Positions 36,429-44,748 of a DNA stretch of 64,000 nt are shown here, piece after piece. Every line of letters begins with the position of its first letter. Within the stretch, counting starts at the first letter, position 1. This DNA is from Verrucomicrobiota bacterium (GTDB lineage Bacteria > Verrucomicrobiota > Verrucomicrobiia > Limisphaerales > JACDHS01). A model generated the notes under the pieces. The model worked only from the letters and a program-made list of their open reading frames with translations. It made no database searches and was not told where the DNA came from. Location of the stretch: positions 1 to 64,000 of the forward strand of contig JACDHS010000005.1 in assembly GCA_013820875.1 (NCBI GenBank). Reading direction: 5' to 3'. A program made the position numbers and the translations under genes.

Positions 36429-36617
36429 TCAAAAGGAAACCAGGCAGTGCCAGACATAGGTGTAACCGAGCGCATCGACATCCTCCCAAACCTTTTTGGC
36501 AATTTGCGGATCGCCGGAGATCTCGGGAATTTCGCGCAACTTCTCCTCCCAGGGAATGCAGACGCCGGGCAGCTTCGCAACCTGCGGCAATTCGTTTTTA
36601 TTTATGTTCTGCTCCAT
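36429..36617 (-). CDS. Small protein inside the cobalamin methyltransferase module
   Basis: A 62-residue soluble product whose frame runs from ATG 36617 to 36429, 12 bases after the methyltransferase stop and 26 bases before the corrinoid protein start. It contains 'LPGVCIPWEEKLREIPEISG' and 'IAKKVWEDVDALGYTYVWHC'. A single Cys in an I-P-W neighbourhood and a Trp/His-rich end are the only hints of function. No Shine-Dalgarno sequence precedes it. Its tight placement inside the module argues that it is real; I do not recognise a family. Confidence 0.6.
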   Translation of the reverse strand: MEQNINKNELPQVAKLPGVCIPWEEKLREIPEISGDPQIAKKVWEDVDALGYTYVWHCLVSF

Positions 36618-36629
36618 AAGATGTTCGTT

Positions 36630-37853
36630 TCAATAAACCCCGTACTCGTGCGTAAACTCCGTCCATGCCCGCATGTTTTCCACGCTCATGTCGTTCTGCA
36701 TGATCGCGCTGGCGTCCATGATGTAGCCGCCGTCCCGCGCCACGCTATCAATCACCTTTTTGCAGTACTCGCGGATTTCCTTCGGCTTGCCGAAACTCAG
36801 CAGCACGTTGGGAATGCCGCCGCTGATCGCGAACTTATGCCCTATTTTCTTATGCACCTCGAAAACGTCATCCTGATCGACGTGGTAAATGATGCTCCCA
36901 TCCGGCAGTTCGGCGAAGGCATCCAGGTGAGCGCCCCATTTTCCTTCCGCATAGAACAGCGTCTGATGGCCGCGACGCCAGATTTCGAGAACGATTGGCT
37001 TGAGCGTCGGCCAATAGATTTCGTTGAAATGTTTGTATGAAACAAAAGGGACGCAACCGCGGTGCATCCAGATGGTGATCGGAACATTCTTTTGCGGGTC
37101 AGCACCCGAGAGCGCCACGTGCAACAAATGCGGCGCGAGCGCTTCGCATGCTTTACGGACCTTTTCGGGGCGTTCGTGCAAATCCATGCAAAGGCCGACG
37201 TAGCCGCGCAGTTTGTCGGCGAGAATGTCCATCGGCGCTTTCAAAATGCCACTGATAGCGTGGACAGTTCCCGACTCGGTGCGAAGCAGGTCAACTTGCC
37301 GGCCGAAACCCATGAAATAATTCCACATCGCCATGCCGCCTTTAAGAAAGGAGAGATTGTTCCGATAGGTAGCCGGGCTGCCGATCGGCGCAACATCACT
37401 CGAAACCCGCGGCAACCAGACGTTAAATAAAAAAGCAGTCGGATCAGCGATCAACGCGTCGTAATCATCGGGTTGCATGAACGCGTTTTCTTCGGATGGC
37501 TCGTGGTATTGGAAGCCAGTGTCCGGCGGCACATCAATTCCCGGCACGCCGTAGTATTTCAATCCGATGGCCTGTGTCAGTCCCGTCCAGACATAAACCA
37601 TGTTACCCACCACCGCGTCCCAATCGAAATCCGCGGCGCATTTTCGCGCCGCCGCAAACGCTTTTTCGTAATCGTGGGTCACTTCCTGGCAGGTATATCC
37701 AGCGTATTTTGCGGCGAACTCGGCCACGAACGGACGCATCGGGATTCTGTCCGGCTTGCCGTTGCGCATCGCCGTCACGTAACGGCGCAGGCGTTCATCG
37801 TAGAGTCTGCTGTTACGGTCGGATACGGTCTCGTTCTGAACAGGGTCGGTCAT
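36630..37853 (-). CDS. Uroporphyrinogen-decarboxylase-type methyltransferase
   Basis: Proteins of this fold (MtaA/MtbA/MtgB-like) move methyl groups onto or off corrinoid proteins. The 407-residue chain has the expected pattern: 'MRNGKPDRIPMRPFVAEFAA' (about 29-48), 'WDAVVGNMVYVWTGLTQAIG' (about 78-97), 'PITIWMHRGCVPFVSYKHFN' (about 259-278) and 'LFYAEGKWGAHLDAFAELP'. The His-Cys-containing stretch may bind zinc. It lacks the heme-specific signatures of HemE, and the adjacent corrinoid protein fixes its role as cobalamin-linked. The methyl donor is unknown. It is divergent from the M28 peptidase gene. Confidence 0.88.
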   Translation of the reverse strand: MTDPVQNETVSDRNSRLYDERLRRYVTAMRNGKPDRIPMRPFVAEFAAKYAGYTCQEVTHDYEKAFAAARKCAADFDWDAVVGNMVYVWTGLTQAIGLKYYGVPGIDVPPDTGFQYHEPSEENAFMQPDDYDALIADPTAFLFNVWLPRVSSDVAPIGSPATYRNNLSFLKGGMAMWNYFMGFGRQVDLLRTESGTVHAISGILKAPMDILADKLRGYVGLCMDLHERPEKVRKACEALAPHLLHVALSGADPQKNVPITIWMHRGCVPFVSYKHFNEIYWPTLKPIVLEIWRRGHQTLFYAEGKWGAHLDAFAELPDGSIIYHVDQDDVFEVHKKIGHKFAISGGIPNVLLSFGKPKEIREYCKKVIDSVARDGGYIMDASAIMQNDMSVENMRAWTEFTHEYGVY

Positions 37854-37956
37854 TGCTTCAATCGGGCTTCCCGAAGAATACCGTTAGTCTCGTCTGGCCA
37901 GCCTTGACCCAAGTCAATGCTGTTAAGGGATTCCGTGTGAATAATTCAGCTTCGCG

Positions 37957-39969
37957 GTGATCAGTGTTCCTTTAAGATATTTTGTTCTGGCAGCAGCATT
38001 GGCGCTGATGCCCCTCTGCGAACGGTCATCCGAGGCCGCGCCGGTCGTGCAGGATCTGGTAAACCAGTTTGATTCGGATAGATACTACGATTTGGTCGCA
38101 AACAAACTCTACACGCGTCAGGGCATGAATCGCGCTCCGGGGATTGGCCCCGAGAATCCACTTTGCCGGGAGGCCATCTATGCCGAATTACAGAGTTACG
38201 GATACACCGCCTACAAAGACCAGTTTGACTATGTGGATACGAGCGGTGTTCCTCGAATCGCCTGCAATGTGATCGCGATCAAACCGGGCGTGCGCAATCC
38301 CGATAACGAAATCTTCGTCGTCGGCTCGCACTTCGATTCAGAGGATAATCCGGGCGCCGATGACAACGCCACCGGAGTGGCCGCGCTGTTGGAAATGGCC
38401 CGGATCTTCAACCAGCACAACTTTGCCAAAACGATTGTGTTCTGCGCGTTTGATGCCGAAGAGGTTTATGATTACTACGGCGCTCGCCGGCTGGGCAGTT
38501 CCCGCTATGTGAGTCAGCACCTTAATGACAATATCAAAGGCATGGTTTCGGTGGATATGATCGGATGGCAGGCTTCCGGCAGCAGTTCCAACCAGGCCTA
38601 TATCGAAGGTCGTTCGACAATGGCTGTCATCCGCAATGAATTGAGGCTGGTAATGCAAACCTACGGAGGAGGCATTGTTCCGGTGTTGCGCAGTACTTCC
38701 GGCGATCTCAGCGACCATGTGGCATTTGCAAATGCCGGGTTCCAGGCCTGCCTGTTCATTGAAGGATACTTTTCGAGCAACCCCAACTACCACAAGCTCA
38801 CCGATTACGTCGAAATGCCTGGTTACATTGACTGGATCTACGCGGGCAAGATGGCGAAGACCGCGATCGCCTACTTCGCAACCAAGGCAGAAATTGTGGA
38901 CACCAATTCGATGACGACCACCCTGTTCCGGGACGAATTTGAGACATCGGACAGCGCGAACAACTGGCTCCTGTTTGAAGGCTCCGCAAACGGCATCCCT
39001 GACTACACGGTGGACTGGTCATTTGATTACAGCACCTATCACAGCGCGTTCAATGGCACGACGATTCCACCCGCGCCCAACACAACCAACGGCACCACGC
39101 GCGGGCTAAAGTTGACCGTCAATAATAATGACATAACCGGCGCGCTTGCCGCTGTCAGTCTCTACCCAAACAATTTGGTCCTGAGCAACGGTTACAGCTT
39201 CAAAGTGGATATGTGGATGAACTATCCCGGCGGGCCAGGCGGAAGCGGTTCAACCGGCAGCACCGAAACGGCGACCATCGGAATCAACCACTCCGGCACC
39301 CGCGTCAACTGGCAAAACGGCAACCCGAGCGACGGCTTGTTTTTCGGCTTCAACGGCGAAGGCGGCGTCACTGACGATTACCTCGCCTATGCGGGCAACG
39401 CTGCCTCAATACCCACAAAACTGAGTTTCGCCGCCAGCGGACTCGTTGGCGTCAACAACACTCACGCATTTTTCCAAACCATTTTTCCCGCGTCGCAATT
39501 TGAAACCGCTGGCACCCCGGGAAAACGCTGGGTGGAAGTGGAACTAAGCCAGGACGTGAACAACATTGTTGCCTTGCGTATGAATGGCCACCTGGTTGCC
39601 CTGCGCACCAATAGTTCGCCATTCATCGCTGGCACAGTGATGCTCGGTTACATGGATTTATTTGCTTCCATTGCAACTCCTGCCGCGGATGCCTTCGTGA
39701 TTTTCGACAATGCGCGTGTCGAAGCCACCCAACCCGTCAGCGCTCCAATCATCAACGGCTTTGGCATCAGTCCAGGAGGAGAATTTCAACTGCAATTCAG
39801 CGGAGTTGCCGGGGGCACTTATTCTGTGTTGAGCACCACGAATAACCTGGAAACGCCGATCGACTGGACAGTGGTCGGAACCGCCACGGAACAATCTCCG
39901 GGCCAGTTCGAATTCATTGCTCCAGACATTGGAACCACACAACGATACTTCCGGCTTCGCCAACCGTGA
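37957..39969 (+). CDS. Secreted M28 family aminopeptidase-like protein
   Basis: The 670-residue product starts with a signal peptide (about 1-27, 'YFVLAAALALMPLCERSSEA') and then an M28 zinc peptidase domain. The metal ligands are visible in order: His in 'VVGSHFDSEDNPGADDNATG' (about 121-140), Asp in the same stretch, Glu-Glu in 'CAFDAEEVYDYYG' (about 165-177), Asp in 'GMVSVDMIGW' and His in 'NPNYHKLTDYV' (about 278-288). It probably releases N-terminal amino acids outside the cell. A C-terminal region of about 350 residues contains a beta-rich domain ('FRDEFETSDSANNWLLFEG') and an ending typical of secreted verrucomicrobial proteins. The start is GTG at 37957. Neighbours are a divergent methyltransferase gene and, downstream, a palindromic element. 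Confidence 0.9.
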   Translation: MISVPLRYFVLAAALALMPLCERSSEAAPVVQDLVNQFDSDRYYDLVANKLYTRQGMNRAPGIGPENPLCREAIYAELQSYGYTAYKDQFDYVDTSGVPRIACNVIAIKPGVRNPDNEIFVVGSHFDSEDNPGADDNATGVAALLEMARIFNQHNFAKTIVFCAFDAEEVYDYYGARRLGSSRYVSQHLNDNIKGMVSVDMIGWQASGSSSNQAYIEGRSTMAVIRNELRLVMQTYGGGIVPVLRSTSGDLSDHVAFANAGFQACLFIEGYFSSNPNYHKLTDYVEMPGYIDWIYAGKMAKTAIAYFATKAEIVDTNSMTTTLFRDEFETSDSANNWLLFEGSANGIPDYTVDWSFDYSTYHSAFNGTTIPPAPNTTNGTTRGLKLTVNNNDITGALAAVSLYPNNLVLSNGYSFKVDMWMNYPGGPGGSGSTGSTETATIGINHSGTRVNWQNGNPSDGLFFGFNGEGGVTDDYLAYAGNAASIPTKLSFAASGLVGVNNTHAFFQTIFPASQFETAGTPGKRWVEVELSQDVNNIVALRMNGHLVALRTNSSPFIAGTVMLGYMDLFASIATPAADAFVIFDNARVEATQPVSAPIINGFGISPGGEFQLQFSGVAGGTYSVLSTTNNLETPIDWTVVGTATEQSPGQFEFIAPDIGTTQRYFRLRQP

Positions 39970-40002
39970 TCGTTTTTTGATTGAGAGATTTGACCGTTTC
40001 CC

Positions 40003-40044
40003 ACTCCCTCGCCCTTTCCGAAAGGGAGAGGGCCGGGGTGAGGG
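40003..40044. repeat. Palindromic element, family B, copy 1
   Basis: CCCTTTC (40012-40018) pairs with GAAAGGG (40020-40026). The outer arms cactccctcgcc and gggccggggtgaggga also pair in part. It follows the peptidase gene. A related palindrome (acctgtgtcctctccctcaa gggagagg) lies inside the 5' end of batE at 54989-55018. Confidence 0.65.
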
Positions 40045-40217
40045 ATTGCCGGCAGGGCGTTTTGAAGGAGATGTGGTGGTGGCTCCGTTGAGTCCTGTTG
40101 CGTTTAGTCACCTGACCTTGATCGGGGCGAATGCCATTGCGGTAAGGCGCACAAACGGAAGTTAGTGGGGAATTTACAGCCCGATGCAACTTCAACGATG
40201 CAACGATTCACCCCCCA

Positions 40218-41126
40218 TCACTTCAGCACCACAATCTCACTCATCCGCCCCTCCCCGCGCCGATTCAACGCCGTCATTCCAATCTCCACCTCCGCATTCA
40301 GCGCGATGCCGTTCAAAACAAACGAAGGATCTGATCCACTCGCAACCGGCCGCATCTCTGCATCCACGCCGACGACTCGCACCCAGACCCGGTAACGCTC
40401 CGCCAGCGGCACAGGCGGACACTCCACGATTATTCCACCTGGCTCAACTACCGTGGCTTTCACCTTCTCCGGCGCCGCAGGAGTTTTCTTCAATCCCGGC
40501 TGATTAAAACCAAACTCCACCCAGCGCCCATCCAGCGGATCCAGCGCATAGGCCACATCATTGAACACCTTGCGCACCAGGCGACGCGCCTTGCCGAGCA
40601 GGACAGCCCGCGCCTGCAACGCCCGTTGCACATCCGCTTTCGCGAGGTTCACCGCCGCCACCCGATCCATCAACGCCTTCTTCAACACTCCCGCCTGCGC
40701 GGAAGTGATGTCGATCCCCGAATAATCCAACTCCGGACGGCTCTCCAGATACCCTCCCATCGTCCCGAGCAGCACGTAAACCTTATCCACCGTCAGCGGC
40801 ACCTGGCGCGATCCCCTGAAACCGAGCGCCTCCCATTCCCGCGAACCTTTCGGCCCCAACGCATCCTTGCGCAACACGCGCAACACCGTGGCAAAAGTGC
40901 GTCCCGTCTTCAGCGCCAGCTCCAATTTCTCCCCTTTCTTGCGCAGCATCACCCTCGCTTCCAGAAATTGGCTGTGCGAAAGGTCCAAAGCCTCCTTCTC
41001 AGCGGTGAGCAACCCCGCCAGGTTGGACGCCAACCCCAGTTGACTCCCCAAATTGAGGATCCCGGGAATAATATTCCCCATCTGAACCACCATTTTCGCC
41101 GCTGAATTGGCTAATCTATTTTCCAT
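40218..41126 (-). CDS. Hypothetical protein with a C-terminal fibronectin-like domain
   Basis: The 302-residue product has no signal peptide. Residues 1-200 are helical with charged repeats ('LVRKVFNDVAYALDPLDGRW' near 195). Residues 210-302 look like a fibronectin type III or similar beta-sandwich ('GGIIVECPPVPLAERYRVWV' and 'IGMTALNRRGEGRMSEIVVL'), a combination seen in Verrucomicrobia. Function unknown. It may be cytoplasmic or secreted without a classical signal. It starts at 41126 (MENRLANSAAK), and 1.2 kb upstream is gene-poor. Confidence 0.75.
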   Translation of the reverse strand: MENRLANSAAKMVVQMGNIIPGILNLGSQLGLASNLAGLLTAEKEALDLSHSQFLEARVMLRKKGEKLELALKTGRTFATVLRVLRKDALGPKGSREWEALGFRGSRQVPLTVDKVYVLLGTMGGYLESRPELDYSGIDITSAQAGVLKKALMDRVAAVNLAKADVQRALQARAVLLGKARRLVRKVFNDVAYALDPLDGRWVEFGFNQPGLKKTPAAPEKVKATVVEPGGIIVECPPVPLAERYRVWVRVVGVDAEMRPVASGSDPSFVLNGIALNAEVEIGMTALNRRGEGRMSEIVVLK

Positions 41127-41549
41127 ATTTTTGTTTTCGTTTGATGTTTAAAAATTAACAACCCCCTTTATCTCACAAACGGACATCCCCGCATAAGGAC
41201 AACATTCTGTCGCAGTGATTGTCCACCCTGTTAACCCACTGATGCAGAAGGCATTCTGCACGCAAAAAAAGTTCAAAATATTTTCAAATAACCGCAAACC
41301 CGCATGAATAAAGGCCGAAACGTGGGCCACCGCGATAATCACCCGTAAAACATAGGGCGACGCAAGCCATGGTTGGGAGACGTAAAGCGATAAAACACCT
41401 TCAAACGCGCAAAAACTGACTCCGTAAAAACAAACAACTCCGGTTCCAATCGGATCCCCTGTCCAACAAAAGAATGAACCACCCAACCGATCGGAACCGA
41501 ACCGCTCAAACTCAAAACAACCCCTTCCCAATCGTGCGACGACTTATCG

Positions 41550-41677
41550 AAATGCATCCCCCGGAGTTCCGCCCGGAAACGCCCTTGAAAAATCCAAAAA
41601 AATGCATTTCCGGACGGAAACCGGCTCAAGTGAGCGAGAAAAATGGATTTCCAACCGGAAACAGCCCAAGTGGAAAC
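41550..41677 (+). repeat. Imperfect tandem repeats of about 45 bases
   Basis: Three degenerate copies start at 41550, 41600 and 41641. Each has aaatgcat or aaatggat, then a cggannnggaaac-like block and a cccaagtg or gctcaagtg. No gene covers them. Confidence 0.5.
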
Positions 41678-42087
41678 AAATAAATCGATCACCGAACGGA
41701 TAAGCTGCCCGCAGAGCGGCAATTGAAGGTGGCCGAGGATTTCAACCGGTTTCAACCCACCGATCAGGAAGCAGTTGCCGATCCCAGTCGCGGAGTGACG
41801 ACCCGCCTTGTAGCCGTGCGCGGAACGCTGGATTTATCCGGCAGCAATCTCCCAAACCGAACGCTGACTCCAGAACCACCTGGCGCATTCGGGACAGATT
41901 CACGTTTCTGCCGGATGAATCCGGCGTTCCGTTGCAATTTCAACTGAATCGTTCCGGCTATAGCGTTTACCAAAAGTAATTTCCGGATAGGCACTTCAAG
42001 TTTCATCGGAAACGTCTGTCTTCCCGACGCCTTTCCGTTCGACCTCCGCTGTCGGGGTAATCAACGCGGACTGATCACAAACGCTTT

Positions 42088-42225
42088 TCTCGCAGAAAGG
42101 AAATGAGCCTCCTGACGTCGTCTGCTACCAGATTTTGATCCGCCGTCGACCGCGGCGCACGCTCGTGCGCAAGCCTCTCTCTCGTGGCAGACGACGTGAG
42201 GAGGCTCTGATTATTTCCGCGAGAT
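42088..42225. repeat. Long inverted-repeat element
   Basis: The arm gagcctcctgacgtcgtctg ctac (42105-42128) is the reverse complement of 42184-42207 (gtggcagacgacgtgaggag gctc) with two mismatches. Flanking ttctcgcagaaaggaaat and the right-hand ttatttccgcgagatt extend it to about 42088-42225. The centre contains a second small hairpin (gcgcacgctcgtgcgc). Probably an interspersed palindromic element; it precedes the convergent isomerase gene. Confidence 0.75.
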
Positions 42226-42331
42226 TACTCGCAAAACGTCATAGCGGCTCCGGATTATGATCCAATGCTCCGCCAACTGCCGGAAGGATAATGGCCCCAG
42301 AAGTTTCAACCTGATTACCGGGATGCTGAGA

Positions 42332-43240
42332 TTATTGTGCCATGGGTTTGATACTCAGACGGACCGCCCAATCGAAAAAACGCCGGGCCTGCTCCACTGC
42401 GTTCACCTCGTTGTGGCGCTCGATGTATTCGCAAACGTAAAATCCACGATACCCGACGGCTTCCAGGTTTTTGACGATCTTCACGAAATCAATCGGCCCT
42501 TCACCCCAGGGCAATTGGATTTCTTTCCATGTCATGCCACCCGCGCGAAAACCGGTTCCCTGTGTCAACGGCAGCAATGCATCAAAAGAGGCGCCCTGAT
42601 TTGTGCCGGCGTAATAATGGGCCGGATCAAGCGTCAACCCGAGGCCCGGCACATCGCGGCATAACTGCAGCGCGTCGGCTGGACGTTCCGTTATCTGGAA
42701 GCAATGGGTTTCGACAGTCAGCAGAATGCCGTGCTTTGCCGCAATCGCCTGAAGCTGCCGCAAGCGCGCCACCTGTTCGTCGCGGTCTGACTTGAGTGAT
42801 GGGGCCATGAGATTGATCAGGCGCGCATCGAGACGGGCCGCCAGTTGAGCCAGGGCGGTGAACTCGCGTTCATATTGTTCAAAAGCGCGCGCCTCCACTG
42901 GGTCGAATGTGAGATTGGAAACGCGCAGGCCGTTCGCCGCCAGCAACGCTTCCACTCGCGACGCTTCGGCATCGAAATCCTCGAGCAACTTTTCCACCGA
43001 AACGTGCGGCGCCCATTTCAAACACGAGAGATCAACCCACTTGTAACCGATGTCGGCCATCGCCTTGAACGCTGTTTCGGTCGATTGCTTGGACTGGATC
43101 AGCGACGAACAGGAAATGCGATCCGTGCGAACCGTCGCTTCGGAGGTAGCAGCGTTGGTCTTTGTGATTTCCGCTCCGCTACTTTTGCAGGGGAGCATGG
43201 CCGCGAAGATGGTCGCGAGGAGCGTGATGAATATTTTCAT
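42332..43240 (-). CDS. Exported sugar phosphate isomerase/epimerase-like protein
   Basis: A 302-residue AP-endonuclease-2-type TIM barrel. The N-terminus has a signal-like sequence (FITLLATIFAAMLP, then CKSSGAE), so the enzyme may act outside the cytoplasm. 'LTVETHCFQITERPADALQL' (about 175) and 'LGLTLDPAHYYAGTNQG' (about 199-215) carry Glu, His, Asp and His residues expected at the metal site. 'YRGFYVCEYIERHNE' supplies the final Glu. The substrate cannot be stated; isomerisation of a sugar or related polyol is typical. A remnant of a paralogue lies about 160 bases upstream on the other strand (43404-43589). Confidence 0.85.
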   Translation of the reverse strand: MKIFITLLATIFAAMLPCKSSGAEITKTNAATSEATVRTDRISCSSLIQSKQSTETAFKAMADIGYKWVDLSCLKWAPHVSVEKLLEDFDAEASRVEALLAANGLRVSNLTFDPVEARAFEQYEREFTALAQLAARLDARLINLMAPSLKSDRDEQVARLRQLQAIAAKHGILLTVETHCFQITERPADALQLCRDVPGLGLTLDPAHYYAGTNQGASFDALLPLTQGTGFRAGGMTWKEIQLPWGEGPIDFVKIVKNLEAVGYRGFYVCEYIERHNEVNAVEQARRFFDWAVRLSIKPMAQ

Positions 43241-43403
43241 GCCAGATTTTCAGGAATGGAGTGTTCAGGCAGGGCAAAGAAAACAGGTGACAGGGACACG
43301 TTGAGCAAACAATGGCTCAACATCACTCCACCTTCCTTGATCCGCGTCAAGGACAGTGACATAGAGTTTTTGCCAGACGGTCTTGTCATTAGCCATAATC
43401 TCT

Positions 43404-43589
43404 TCCATCAGCCCTTCTTCCATCGGCAAAGGAGGCGACGTCGCTGGCATGGAACTCGCCAGACGAATCGGGTTGGACGGACTTCAGGTCAGTCTCGGTT
43501 TCCTGGCAAACGATCTGCATCCGCGCAAACCAGAGATGCAGTTGCGCTACAAGGAAGCCGCGAAACACGTTGGGCGTCATACCTGGTAA
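43404..43589 (+). pseudogene. Remnant of a sugar isomerase-like gene
   Basis: The frame reads 'SSIGKGGDVAGMELARRIGL', 'DGLQVSLGFLANDLHPRKPE' and 'RYKEAAKHVG', which matches the start of sugar phosphate isomerase/epimerase proteins (IGKxxDxAxxELAKxIGLDGVQVSLG, then LRKPExQxRYKEAA). It stops after about 60 codons, whereas a full-length relative is about 280. No continuation is seen in other frames after 43589. It is probably the 5' relic of a deleted gene. Confidence 0.6.
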
Positions 43590-43684
43590 ATCTCTCTTTT
43601 ACCATTTTCACTTAAAACGAACCACAACCAATCCCTCACCGCTTTTGTGGGTTGAAACACCTCCCTGCGGGCGTAGGTTGTTTC

Positions 43685-44056
43685 ATGAAAAGAGAAGCGA
43701 CTCCGGGCAAGATTTCCAATCATTTCAGAGGACTCGGAACCGTCACTCGCGACATGGTTCAAGAACGCGCGAAGGAACTGGCGCAGATCAAGGGGCACGA
43801 TCGCTACACTGAAGATGATTGGCATGAAGCCAAGCGTGAACTGATTGGGATTCATGGCGATACACCTGAAGATGAATCCATCAATGCGCTGACCCGTTGG
43901 GATGAGGATCCCGGCTCTTCCGGTCATCGCGTGCCGCACATTGAGCCGACTGATGAAGAAGTTCTGGCGGAACAATTGGTCGAGGAAGGCTCGGAGGAAG
44001 CAGAACACGATCGTATGGTGGAAGGCAGCCGTCCGAACCGTAACGAGGAGATTTAG
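43685..44056 (+). CDS. Small acidic DUF2934-like protein
   Basis: The 123-residue product has a helical core 'VTRDMVQERAKELAQIKGHD' and 'RYTEDDWHEAKREL', which resembles the DUF2934 motif (a short helix pair with DDWxxAExEL). The rest is highly acidic ('GSEEAEHDRMVEGSRPNRNE') and probably disordered. The frame is open from 43652, but the ATG at 43685 (MKREATPG) is the better start. It leads a five-gene plus-strand run and ends 6 bases before the phosphoribosyltransferase gene. DUF2934 has no established function. Confidence 0.75.
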   Translation: MKREATPGKISNHFRGLGTVTRDMVQERAKELAQIKGHDRYTEDDWHEAKRELIGIHGDTPEDESINALTRWDEDPGSSGHRVPHIEPTDEEVLAEQLVEEGSEEAEHDRMVEGSRPNRNEEI

Positions 44057-44062
44057 ATCGCC

Positions 44063-44725
44063 ATGATCGAGAGATTTCGAGACCGCAGAGAAGCTGGACG
44101 CTGGCTGGCGAACACGATGGATCATCTCACCGATCAGGCAAATGTGGTTCTTGCTTTGCCAAGGGGTGGTGTTCCCGTCGGCCTTGAAGTAGCTCACCGT
44201 CTCCATGCGCCTCTCCAGGTATTTGTGGTGCGAAAGCTGGGGGTTCCAGGCCATGAAGAATATGCCATGGGCGCGATCGCCTCCGGAGGTGTCACACTCT
44301 TGAACGAAGAAGTTATCCGGCAACTGCGGATTTCCCGGTCTGAAGTGGAGTTTGTAATTGCACGAGAAAACCGGGAGTTGGAACGGCGGGAACAACTTTA
44401 CAGCGGTGAACAGCCACAAGTGGACATCAGCAGGGGGACAGTGATTCTTGTAGATGATGGTCTTGCGACAGGTTCCACAATGAAAGCGGCTGTGCGAGCA
44501 GTCAGGCAACGGGGCGCTGACAGGATTGTCGTTGCTGTTCCAGTAGCTCCGGCATCCGCCAGGGAAGAATTTGAAGCGATAGCCGATGAGTTTATATGCG
44601 TGCTTGAGCCTGAACTGTTTTATGCAGTTGGCCAATGGTACGAAAATTTTTCACAGACAACGGATGACGAAGTCCGGGAGTTGTTGGCCGCTCAAAACCA
44701 AGTGGTTTCAGGCTCCAGTTTTTGA
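44063..44725 (+). CDS. Phosphoribosyltransferase-domain protein
   Basis: The 220-residue protein has the type I phosphoribosyltransferase fold. 'LALPRGGVPVGLEVAHRL' (about 30-47) is the N-terminal loop and 'VILVDDGLATGSTMKAAVR' (about 128-146) is the PRPP-binding motif. 'VFVVRKLGVPGHEEYAMGAI' (about 53-72) is typical of a subgroup that is commonly encoded near, or fused to, alpha/beta hydrolases. The true substrate is unknown; a salvage role is not supported by any neighbour. Its end lies just before the AAAGGAGG ribosome binding site of the next gene. Confidence 0.9.
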   Translation: MIERFRDRREAGRWLANTMDHLTDQANVVLALPRGGVPVGLEVAHRLHAPLQVFVVRKLGVPGHEEYAMGAIASGGVTLLNEEVIRQLRISRSEVEFVIARENRELERREQLYSGEQPQVDISRGTVILVDDGLATGSTMKAAVRAVRQRGADRIVVAVPVAPASAREEFEAIADEFICVLEPELFYAVGQWYENFSQTTDDEVRELLAAQNQVVSGSSF

Positions 44726-44748
44726 TTTCCAAGCGAAAGGAGGTTTCA

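Larger units (their letters stand above)
41127..42331. other. 1.2 kb gene-poor stretch with repeats
   Basis: Open frames on both strands here (the longest, 41339-41755 minus) have no recognisable domain. The region holds a small TGCAGAA/TTCTGCA palindrome (41243-41260), imperfect tandem repeats (41550-41677) and a long inverted-repeat element (42088-42225). A 3' fragment in one plus frame ('RFTFLPDESGVPLQFQLNRS', ending TAA at 41979) resembles the C-terminal edge of a secreted beta-rich protein. It may be a gene relic, with low certainty. Confidence 0.5.

Noticed and set aside
41339..41755. A 138-codon minus-strand frame in the gene-poor gap
   Set aside because: No recognisable domain, and the plus strand shows tandem repeats through the same bases.
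43577..44635. A 352-codon minus-strand frame
   Set aside because: It is antisense to the DUF2934-like and phosphoribosyltransferase genes, and its translation lacks any domain. The plus strand has strong motifs.
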